A stretch of DNA of 64,000 bases. Origin: JACRLW01 sp046349595. GTDB lineage: Bacteria > Planctomycetota > UBA1135 > UBA2386. Below, in pieces: positions 57,308-64,000 of the stretch; position 1 is the stretch's first letter; each line of letters begins with the position of its first letter. Under the pieces are notes generated by a model. That model did not search any database and had not been told where the DNA came from. It worked only from the letters and a program-made list of their open reading frames with translations. The translations under genes and the position numbers were made by a program. The stretch is from contig JAXMCA010000001.1 in assembly GCA_046349595.1 (NCBI GenBank), positions 1,178,001 through 1,242,000 of the forward strand, written 5' to 3'.

Positions 57308-57568
57308 ATGCCCCTCGACGCCTCCTTCCTGGCGAAGCTCCGCGCTCCGCGGACCCTGCATCCCCTGCGTCTCGCGACCGCGGTCGAGATCGAGGCCCTC
57401 AACGCGGCGGTGCGGAGCGGTGGGCTGTGCGACAAGGGCGGAACGAAACGGACGCAGCCGCTGATCGAGGCCCTGGTCGACGACGTGGATCGGGTCGCCT
57501 TTCCGGTCGACGACGGCATCCCGGACCTCCTCTCGACCAGCGCCCTGCCTCTTTCCGGGACGCGCTGA
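57308..57568 (+). CDS. Trm112/YcaR-like small protein lacking the zinc cysteines
   Basis: Protein of 86 residues with the outline of the Trm112/UPF0434 family: LDASFLAKLRAPRTLHPL at the start (where zinc-binding members have a CPxCxGPL-type motif) and VAFPVDDGIPDLL at the end, the family's most conserved part. The cysteine pairs are replaced; only one Cys (in GGLCDKGG) remains. Trm112 proteins act as partners of methyltransferases. Function here is uncertain. Confidence 0.65.
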   Translation: MPLDASFLAKLRAPRTLHPLRLATAVEIEALNAAVRSGGLCDKGGTKRTQPLIEALVDDVDRVAFPVDDGIPDLLSTSALPLSGTR

Positions 57569-57820
57569 GTCGCTCCGCGCGCCCTCGCCAGGGAGGTGCG
57601 CCCGCCTCTGTAGTGGTTGCGGGGTGAGAGCGCCGCGCCAGACCGTGAGTTCGCTTGCGCTTCACCGCCCCGCCTCGCCCAGGCGCTGACGAGGATCTGC
57701 CGGCGCGGGCTTCGAATGACCGGTGTCGCGCGCTAACCTGCTGCGCTCTTTCGACCTGGGTCCGATCCGTCGCATCGACCTCCCGTCCGGAGGCGTGCGC
57801 CGCCGCACCGTCGTTCCACG

Positions 57821-60076
57821 ATGGACTTCTTCCGCAAGTATCAGCGCATCATCCTCTACACGGCCGGCATCTTCGCGCTGGTGAGCTTCTCGATCAGCGG
57901 GCCGATCCTGACCTTCTTCGCGAGCCTGACGCAGCGCAGCCAGCCGATGGCGTCGATGAAGGTCGAGGGCCGCGACGTCGCCGTCACGGTGGACGACATC
58001 GCCACCGCCCAACGCCTCGTCCAACGCGGCGAGCGAGGGCGTTCGGATCTCGTCGTCGTGTTGCCGACCCTGTTCGGTGCGGAAAGCACCGACTCGAAGG
58101 TCGACGTCTATGCCGCACTGCGTCGCCTCGCGATCGAGTACGGCCTCGAGTACTCGGACGACGAGGTGGACCGCGCGATCGACAACGCGCTGCGTATCGG
58201 CAACGCCGCGGGCCTCACCTCCGTGAACGACCTGTGGCGCGGCCGCTACGAGTCCCTGTCGGAGTTCCGGCACATCATCGGCGAGAGTCTGCGCATCAGC
58301 ACCTTCGTCCGGTTGCAGGCCATGGCGATCGACACCTCCCTGGCTTCGGTCGCCGATTCGCTGAGCCGCGACCTCGAGCGAGTCACGCTGGATGCCGCCG
58401 TGCTCGACGAGAAGGCGCTCCAGACCGCGATCGAGCAGAAGGACGTCAGCGACGAGGACCTCGGCGCCTGGATCGCCTCGCTGACCAAGGCCGAGCAGAA
58501 CAGCCACGGCTTCCTCGATCAGAACCGCTACAAGATCGACGTCGCGTCGCTCGCGAACGCCGATTTCGATCCCGCGAACTTCGCCGAGGAACTCGCCGGC
58601 AAGACCTTCTCGGACGACGAGGTGAGCTCCTACTACGAGCTCAACAAGTTCCGGCTGTGGCAGAAGCCCAAGGCCCCGGATGCCGCGGCCGACGCTCCGC
58701 CCGAATACGACCCGCTCGACGACGCGCTGAAGGTGACCATCCGCCAGCGCCTCGGCGCCGAGGCCGTGCTGAAGGCGATCTGGGACAAGGTCACCGAACG
58801 GCTCAACGAGTCCATCAAGGCCGAGGTGGCCGTGCGTGACGCCGCGATCGCCAAGGTCGACGAGGCGCAGAAGGGCGTCGAGACGGCCTCGGTGAGGGGC
58901 AATGCCGCCGATGCGACCGAGGCCGAGAAGAAGGCACTCACCGACGCGATGGCGGCAGTCACCGCGGCGAAGGAATCGGTGACCTCTGCCGACAAGGCCG
59001 TGGCGGACAAGCTCGCCTCCTTCGACAGCAAGGCCGCGTTCGAGGAACTGGCGAAGGGTCGCAAGGGCCTCGCCTACGCCTCGGCGCCGGAGCAGTCGAT
59101 GACGATCACCCAGCTCGAGTCGATCGAGCCGGTGAAGCCCTGGACGGGCTCCGCCGCGGTCGCTGCCCTGACCCTCGCGCAGCCCCTGACCACACAGGTC
59201 CAGCGTTCCGCCGGCTTCTCCTTCCACGTGCGACTGCGCGCGATCGAGGAGACGCCGCTGAAGCCGCTCGCCGACATCCGCGACAAGGCCCGGACCGACT
59301 GGTTCACCATGAAGGCCGGTGATGCCGCCAAGGAGCGCACGACCGGCTTCGAAGACGATCTGAAGGCCCTTTCGCGCGCCAAGATCCCCGAGCGGATCGC
59401 GGAACTCGAGAAGGAGCGCGACACCAAGCTCGAGACCAAGGTCGCCGACTGGAAGGCCGACATCGAGAAGCGTCTCGCCGAGGAGAAGACGCAGCGCGAC
59501 TTCCACCAGAAGCGCGATCCGGACAGCCAGGCCTTCCACGGTCACCAGGCGCAGGTCGACAAGCTCGAGGCGGAGCTCGCCAAGCTCGAGGATCAGCGCA
59601 AGCTCTTCCTCGAAGGGCTCCAGAAGGAGTGCGACGACGCGATCGCGAAGGCCGCCAAGGCGCACTATGGCGAGGTGCTCGCCGAGGCTGCGGCCAAGCA
59701 CGAGTTCACCGTCTCCTCCTTCGGCCCCTACCCGCGGGAGCTGTTCGTCGCCGGCCGTTCGCGCGATGCCTATCCGGAGGCCGTCCAGTTCCTGTTCGGC
59801 AATCCGACCGTGCGTGGACTCGAGCAGGGTGACGCGACGGACGTCCTCCCCGACGCGGCGCATCGCAAGCGCTACCTCGCCGTCTGCACCAAGGTCGAGA
59901 AGGGCGGCCTCGCCGACATCACGCGGCGGCAGTTGCTCGATGGCCGCGAATCGGCGGAATACACCCGGATGTCGGATGGCGTCGAGCAGAGCTTCAGCAT
60001 CGAAGCGCTGACGGCGCGCTGGGACTGGCACCAGCCCAATCGCGTGGAAGTCCGCGAGGGCAAGGGCGACAAGTGA
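57821..60076 (+). CDS. PpiD/SurA-like periplasmic chaperone without a clear rotamase domain
   Basis: Membrane-anchored protein of 751 residues. One membrane segment (residues 8-34, IILYTAGIFALVSFSISGPI) is followed by a SurA-N-like helical region (AALRRLAIEYGLEYSDDEVD, LWRGRYESLSEFRHIIGESL) as in PpiD. Two long coiled-coil stretches rich in Lys, Glu and Ala occupy residues 320-400 and 500-620. I do not see the parvulin signature. Likely a folding chaperone at the outer face of the inner membrane. A DNA stretch of about 250 bases before it holds no gene. Confidence 0.72.
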   Translation: MDFFRKYQRIILYTAGIFALVSFSISGPILTFFASLTQRSQPMASMKVEGRDVAVTVDDIATAQRLVQRGERGRSDLVVVLPTLFGAESTDSKVDVYAALRRLAIEYGLEYSDDEVDRAIDNALRIGNAAGLTSVNDLWRGRYESLSEFRHIIGESLRISTFVRLQAMAIDTSLASVADSLSRDLERVTLDAAVLDEKALQTAIEQKDVSDEDLGAWIASLTKAEQNSHGFLDQNRYKIDVASLANADFDPANFAEELAGKTFSDDEVSSYYELNKFRLWQKPKAPDAAADAPPEYDPLDDALKVTIRQRLGAEAVLKAIWDKVTERLNESIKAEVAVRDAAIAKVDEAQKGVETASVRGNAADATEAEKKALTDAMAAVTAAKESVTSADKAVADKLASFDSKAAFEELAKGRKGLAYASAPEQSMTITQLESIEPVKPWTGSAAVAALTLAQPLTTQVQRSAGFSFHVRLRAIEETPLKPLADIRDKARTDWFTMKAGDAAKERTTGFEDDLKALSRAKIPERIAELEKERDTKLETKVADWKADIEKRLAEEKTQRDFHQKRDPDSQAFHGHQAQVDKLEAELAKLEDQRKLFLEGLQKECDDAIAKAAKAHYGEVLAEAAAKHEFTVSSFGPYPRELFVAGRSRDAYPEAVQFLFGNPTVRGLEQGDATDVLPDAAHRKRYLAVCTKVEKGGLADITRRQLLDGRESAEYTRMSDGVEQSFSIEALTARWDWHQPNRVEVREGKGDK

Positions 60077-60082
60077 TCGCCA

Positions 60083-60107
60083 GGGCGTGGCAGCGCTTGC
60101 CACGCCC
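60083..60107. terminator. Hairpin between convergent chaperone and sodB genes
   Basis: GGGCGTGGCA-gcgct-TGCCACGCCC, a perfect 10-bp stem seven bases after the chaperone stop and before the convergent sodB stop. No T-run, but its position suits a bidirectional terminator. Confidence 0.6.
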
Positions 60108-60161
60108 GCAGTGAGCGATCGGCCCGTCCCTCGCGCTCTCGCTCGAGGTGGGCCGGGGCGA

Positions 60162-60746
60162 TCAGGCGAAGTTCTTCGCCGCGTAGGCCCAGTTCACGAG
60201 CTGCCAGAAGTGCTCGACGTAGCTCGGGCGCGCGTTGCGGTAGTCGACGTAGTAGGCGTGCTCCCACACGTCGCAGGTCAACAGCGGCTTCTTGCCGGCC
60301 GAGGTCAACGGGCAGCCGGCGTTCGAGGTCGATTCGATCGCCAGCGAGCCGTCGGCGTTCTTCACGAGCCAGGCCCAGCCGCTGCCGAAGGTGCCGATCG
60401 CGCAGGCCGTGAACTCCTCCTTGAACTTCGCGAAGGAGCCCCACTTGGCCGTGATGGCCTGGGCCAGGGCACCGCTCGGCTCGCCACCGGCCTTCGGCGC
60501 GAGGCAGTTCCAGTAGAAGGTGTGGTTCCACACCTGGGCCGCGTTGTTGAACAGGCCGCCGGCGGGGGCCTTGCGGATGATGTCCTCGAGCGACATCCGC
60601 TCGTAGTCGGTGCCGGCGATCAGCTTGTTGAGGTTGTTGACGTAGGCCGCGTGATGCTTGCCGTGATGGAACTCGAGGGTCTCGGGCGAGATGTGGGGCG
60701 CGAGCGCGTCCTTCGAGTAGGGGAGTTCGGGGAGAGTGAATGCCAT
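60162..60746 (-). CDS. sodB: Superoxide dismutase, Fe type
   Basis: Cytoplasmic enzyme of 194 residues that dismutates superoxide. Metal ligands are His27 (EFHHGKHHAAYV), His in NHTFYWNCLAPKAGGEP, and Asp/His in CDVWEHAYYVDYRNARP. AAQVWNHTFYW and FGSGWAWLVKN are typical of the Fe rather than Mn form. The sequence is strikingly close to proteobacterial SodB, which may reflect transfer. Confidence 0.95.
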   Translation of the reverse strand: MAFTLPELPYSKDALAPHISPETLEFHHGKHHAAYVNNLNKLIAGTDYERMSLEDIIRKAPAGGLFNNAAQVWNHTFYWNCLAPKAGGEPSGALAQAITAKWGSFAKFKEEFTACAIGTFGSGWAWLVKNADGSLAIESTSNAGCPLTSAGKKPLLTCDVWEHAYYVDYRNARPSYVEHFWQLVNWAYAAKNFA

Positions 60747-60860
60747 GGGCGGGGTCTCGTCGTGGTCTGACGCGAACGCGACGGGCGAGCCGATCGCGCA
60801 TCTCCCCCTAACATGGGCCGAGGAGGGGCTCGGTGCAAAGGCGCGTTCGGACGATCGCCC

Positions 60861-61607
60861 TCAGCTCCGGGCGATCGCGATCAGCGAGTGTCCGAAGGGG
60901 AACTCCATGTGGCGGAGCAGCCACCTCTCGGCGCTCATGAACCAGGCGAACAGGCCGTTGACCGGCCGGCTGAACTCGTGGCTCAGGTTGGTCTGCCCGT
61001 CCGGCAGCCCCAACAGGCGTTCCTTGAGCTTCAGCACCATGACCGCCGGCAGGATCAGCGGGAACAGGAAGGTGTTGAAGTAGGTCAGCTTGCGTGGTGC
61101 GAAGCGCTCGGCGGACAACAACTTCGCGAGCTGACCGCGGGTGTAGCGACGCTGGTGATGCACCAGCCGGTCGTTCTGCGAGAACAGGAACTGGTAGGCG
61201 GGGACCGAGATGAACACGAGTCCGCCCGGCTTGAGGATCCGCTTCACCTCGGCCAGCGCCTGACGGTCGTCGGGGATGTGCTCGATCGCATCGAACAGGG
61301 CGACGACGTCGAAGCTGCCGTCGGCGAAGGGCAGCTCGGTGCCCGAGCCGGTGACGACGTCCGGGAACCCCCGGTGACGACAGTAGGCGAGAGCGTCGTG
61401 TGCGATGTCGAGTCCGTGCACGTGCCCGAATCGCGCGAGTGGCGACAACATGCCGCCGGGTCCGCAGCCGATCTCGAGGATCTCGAGGTCGTGGCCGCGG
61501 CCGCTGAGTTCGCGCGCGATGAGGTCGAAGAAGATCGCGCGCCGTCCGCGGAACCAGAAGTGACGCTGCTCGAGCTCTGCGAACTGATCGTAGATGCGGG
61601 CATCCAT
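60861..61607 (-). CDS. Class I SAM-dependent methyltransferase
   Basis: Protein of 248 residues. N-terminus IYDQFAELEQRHFWFRGRRA is common in methyltransferases next to glycosyltransferases. SAM motif I is LEILEIGCGPGGMLSPL, post-I acidic region VHGLDIAHDA, motif II ALFDAIEHIPDD and motif III LKPGGLVFISVPAYQFL. A hydrophobic segment (FPLILPAVMVLKLKERL) near the C-terminus suggests membrane association, as in polyprenyl-linked sugar modification. Three bases separate it from the upstream methyltransferase gene. Confidence 0.82.
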   Translation of the reverse strand: MDARIYDQFAELEQRHFWFRGRRAIFFDLIARELSGRGHDLEILEIGCGPGGMLSPLARFGHVHGLDIAHDALAYCRHRGFPDVVTGSGTELPFADGSFDVVALFDAIEHIPDDRQALAEVKRILKPGGLVFISVPAYQFLFSQNDRLVHHQRRYTRGQLAKLLSAERFAPRKLTYFNTFLFPLILPAVMVLKLKERLLGLPDGQTNLSHEFSRPVNGLFAWFMSAERWLLRHMEFPFGHSLIAIARS

Positions 61608-61610
61608 CGC

Positions 61611-62531
61611 TCAGGCCGCTCCGGCACCGGGTCTCGGCTTCGCCACGACGACGAGTTCGTCGTGGAAGTTGAGGTAGACGTTCGCACGCCGCAGCAAGGC
61701 CAACGGCTTGAGGAGGAAGCTCACCACCTTGTTCAGTCGCGATGCGCGTTCGGCGATGAACGAGAAGGACACGTACTTGCCCGCGTACGACGAGGTCATC
61801 GACTCGATCTCGAAGCCGGAGTCCTCCAGCACGCGACGGATGGTGCCCGCGTTGAAGTGGTAGATGTGCTCCTCGTGCTTGAAGTGGTGCCAGCGTCGAC
61901 CGAGCAGCCGCGCGAAGCGGCTGTCGATGTTCTGCGTCTCCACGATCAGCCTGCCGTCCGGTCGCAACATGCGCCGCGCCTCGCGCAGGAGGTCCTGCGG
62001 ATCGGGCACGTGCTCGATCACGTCCCACATGGTGAGGAGGTCGAAGCTGCCGCGGGCGCAGCCCGGCCGCTGCTCCGGCAGAGACTGCAACGTGCCGACC
62101 CACACGCGGTCCGCACCGAGGGCGCGGATGGCCTCCTTGCTGATCGCAGTCGACACCTCGACGCCCTGCACGTCGTGTCCGTACTCCTGGGCGATGCGGA
62201 GGAAGTAGCCCGCGGCGCAGCCGACGTCGAGGATGCGACCACCCTTCGGCACGTGCCTCTCGATGAAGCGCATGCGCCTGCGGAAGGTCTTCAGGTAGAG
62301 CGCCGATTCCTCGGCGTAGTTGGCGTAGCCCTTGGTCTTCGGGCTGCCGCTCTTCCAGTACTCCTCCTCGTACACGGCGTGGATCGCGTCGTCGCTCCAG
62401 CGCGGCGACACCCACACCATCTTGCAGGACGGGCAGCGCAGCACGCGGTACGGCGCCTCTTCGAACTCCAGGGTCGGGTTGGCGCCGCCGCAAACCTGGC
62501 AGCGCGTGACCTCGACGAAACCCTGCGTCAC
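61611..62531 (-). CDS. Class I SAM-dependent methyltransferase with N-terminal zinc ribbon
   Basis: Protein of 306 residues. The zinc ribbon has CQVCGGANPTLEF and LRCPSCKMVWVSPRW; SAM motif I is GGRILDVGCAAGYFLRIA, motif II LTMWDVIEHVPDPQDLL and motif III LRPDGRLIVETQNID, followed by HHFKHEEHIYHFNAGTI. Such proteins are common in O-antigen and surface-glycan clusters. It overlaps the FAD-oxidoreductase gene by four bases. Confidence 0.83.
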   Translation of the reverse strand: MTQGFVEVTRCQVCGGANPTLEFEEAPYRVLRCPSCKMVWVSPRWSDDAIHAVYEEEYWKSGSPKTKGYANYAEESALYLKTFRRRMRFIERHVPKGGRILDVGCAAGYFLRIAQEYGHDVQGVEVSTAISKEAIRALGADRVWVGTLQSLPEQRPGCARGSFDLLTMWDVIEHVPDPQDLLREARRMLRPDGRLIVETQNIDSRFARLLGRRWHHFKHEEHIYHFNAGTIRRVLEDSGFEIESMTSSYAGKYVSFSFIAERASRLNKVVSFLLKPLALLRRANVYLNFHDELVVVAKPRPGAGAA

Positions 62532-63955
62532 CCGAAGTACTCCTTGCCGGTGGCGACGCGCATGTGGTCGGTGAGTTCGCCGGTGGCGAGCTCGAGACCG
62601 AGCTTCCGCCCCATCTCCACGGACTGGTCCATGTTGTTGTAGCGAAAGTTGCCCTGGCGGCCGGTGGTGTGGATGCCCGAGAGCTTGCCGACGAAGTCCA
62701 TCACCGGCTGCAAGTGGGTGCGGTACTTGAGGTCGTACACCGGGTAGGCGAAGGGGATTTTGCGCACCGAGGCGCCGAGCACCTCACCCGGCTTGATCAG
62801 CCCGACGCTGACCAGGTCCTTCTCCGCGATCTTCTGCAACTCCTCGGCACTGGCGCGCCAGATCTCGTCGCCGCGCCGGCAGGTGATCTCGGCGCAGATC
62901 AGCGTCTTGTCCTTCGGCGCGCAGTGCGGGCTGAAGTTCTTGAACTCCGAGATGCGGTGCACGGTGAGGTGCTTCTCGGGCAGGTAGACCCAGGAGTCCG
63001 GGCTCACGCTCGGTCGGTTGAGCTTGAGGTACACGAACACGATCGACACGTAGTCGAGCGAGTCGGCGGCTGCGAGCACCTCGGGCGGGGACTTCGGCGA
63101 CAGGCACTTGGCGAGCGAGGTGACCGGGATGGTCGAGACGTACTCGTCACCCTCGATGACGTGGCGCGAGTGCTTGCCGTACTCGATGCCGACCACGCGC
63201 ATGTCGTCGCGCAGCACGCGCACCGCGGGTGCGTTGGTCAGCACGACCGACTCGGTGCCGGACTGCTCGATGCGCCGCGCGTAGCCGCGTGCCAGCTCGC
63301 CGATACCGCCGAACTTCGGGTAGATGAAACTGCGCACCAGGGTGCGCGGCGTGTCGCCGGCCTTGGGGCGAGCGAGCGTCTTCTTGATCGTGTCCCACAG
63401 GCTCAGCAGCGTGATGCGCTGGCTGGCCCAGTCGGCGGAGATCTGACTGGGCGGCATGCCCCAGGCCTTCTCGGTGTACTGGCCGAAGAAGACGCGGTAG
63501 AGCGTGCGGCCGAAGCGGCGCGTCACCCAGCTCTCGAAGTCGAGGTCGGAGAAGCGGCGCAGGCGGGTGGCGTCGAGGAAGCGCACCCACATGTAGTCGA
63601 GCATCGCGCGCACCAGCAGCAGGCGCGGCATGTTCTTGAGCACGTTCTTCGCGACCAGCGGGTAGTCGAAGAACTTGTTGAACAGCACGATGCGCGAGAG
63701 GCGCTGCGCGGTGACCACGTTGTCGCCGAGGATCTCGCGCACGTGCTCGATCAGGTTCTTGTCCTGACTGTGGAAGCGGTGCGGACCGAAGTCCTCGGTC
63801 CAGTACTCGTCGCCGTCCTCGATGAAGGAGGAGGCCATGCCGCCGACGTGCGGCTCGCGTTCGAGCACGGTGACGCGGTGCCCGCGTTGGACCAGTTCGT
63901 AGCCGCAGGACAGCCCTGCCAGGCCACCGCCCAGGATGACGACGTGCTTCTTCAT
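62528..63955 (-). CDS. FAD-dependent oxidoreductase (amine-oxidase/UGM-like)
   Basis: Flavoprotein of 475 residues. The dinucleotide motif is HVVILGGGLAGLSCGYELVQ, then VTVLEREPHVGGMASSF as in protoporphyrinogen-oxidase-like and UDP-galactopyranose-mutase-like enzymes. Further features: FGPHRFHSQDKNLIEHVREI, TEKAWGMPPSQISADWASQR and the C-terminal FAD-contact GRQGNFRYNNMDQSVEMG. In glycan clusters such proteins are thought to act on activated sugars or polyprenyl-linked intermediates. First gene seen of a minus-strand unit that may begin here, 45 bases from the window end. Confidence 0.8.
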   Translation of the reverse strand: MKKHVVILGGGLAGLSCGYELVQRGHRVTVLEREPHVGGMASSFIEDGDEYWTEDFGPHRFHSQDKNLIEHVREILGDNVVTAQRLSRIVLFNKFFDYPLVAKNVLKNMPRLLLVRAMLDYMWVRFLDATRLRRFSDLDFESWVTRRFGRTLYRVFFGQYTEKAWGMPPSQISADWASQRITLLSLWDTIKKTLARPKAGDTPRTLVRSFIYPKFGGIGELARGYARRIEQSGTESVVLTNAPAVRVLRDDMRVVGIEYGKHSRHVIEGDEYVSTIPVTSLAKCLSPKSPPEVLAAADSLDYVSIVFVYLKLNRPSVSPDSWVYLPEKHLTVHRISEFKNFSPHCAPKDKTLICAEITCRRGDEIWRASAEELQKIAEKDLVSVGLIKPGEVLGASVRKIPFAYPVYDLKYRTHLQPVMDFVGKLSGIHTTGRQGNFRYNNMDQSVEMGRKLGLELATGELTDHMRVATGKEYFG

Positions 63956-64000
63956 GACGGGGGTGCGGATCCGAGGTGTGCCGTCCGCCGGGCCGCTGCA

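Noticed and set aside
60162..60746. Mn-type superoxide dismutase
   Set aside because: AAQVWNHTFYW and FGSGWAWLVK are Fe-type signatures; Mn-type would usually show AGGHxNHSxFW.

Overview
The window looks like chromosomal DNA from a very GC-rich member of the Planctomycetota or a close relative. This is inferred from gene content, not from a marker search. The clues are a secreted planctomycete-type c-type cytochrome fused to leucine-rich repeats, several large secreted repeat proteins (Kelch-like, propeller-like, parallel beta-helix) that share a C-terminal module, the futalosine menaquinone route, and a PpiD-like chaperone. Genes are densely packed, with many ATGA or GTGA stop/start overlaps.

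Layout. 1-6.5 kb: PBP2 (cut by the window edge) and RodA for cell elongation, a BlaI/BlaR1-type repressor-sensor pair with its own operator-promoter, a DUF1579 protein, a parvulin-like lipoprotein and a HAD-IG 5'-nucleotidase. 6.5-12 kb: a minus-strand, translationally coupled sugar-nucleotide operon (rfbF, epimerase, three tandem sugar C-methyltransferase-like genes). 12-19 kb: accessory genes, namely a papain-like protease separated by one in-frame stop from an upstream domain, YqeY, a Kelch-like protein, and an AAA ATPase with a frameshifted partner. 19-33 kb: metabolism and transport (lhgO, mqnB-mqnD, cytochrome-LRR, fucose-isomerase-like, thioesterase, thrC, CDF transporter, modABC, truC). 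33-42 kb: gcvP, a frameshifted hydrolase, a beta-helix giant and corA.

42-48.3 kb is the most notable region: a complete RNA-repair/RNA-surveillance locus. rtcR (sigma-54 activator) is divergent from a Ro60 (TROVE) gene, which is followed by two predicted Y RNAs, then rtcB and rtcA. Each Y RNA carries a circularly permuted tRNA-like fold (T-arm, closed acceptor stem, D-arm) mounted on a helix made by its ends. A -24/-12 promoter and an AT-rich inverted repeat fit RtcR control of the whole set.

48.3-64 kb: an MscK-like channel, rsmE and a REC-like/GGDEF protein (minus strand); then the core translation cluster rpsB-tsf-pyrH-frr-tRNA-Lys, with a Gly/Arg-rich tail on S2; a Trm112-like protein, a PpiD-like chaperone, Fe-type superoxide dismutase, and the start of a second surface-glycan cluster (two methyltransferases and an FAD-dependent oxidoreductase). 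No CRISPR array, insertion sequence, rRNA or replication origin was seen.
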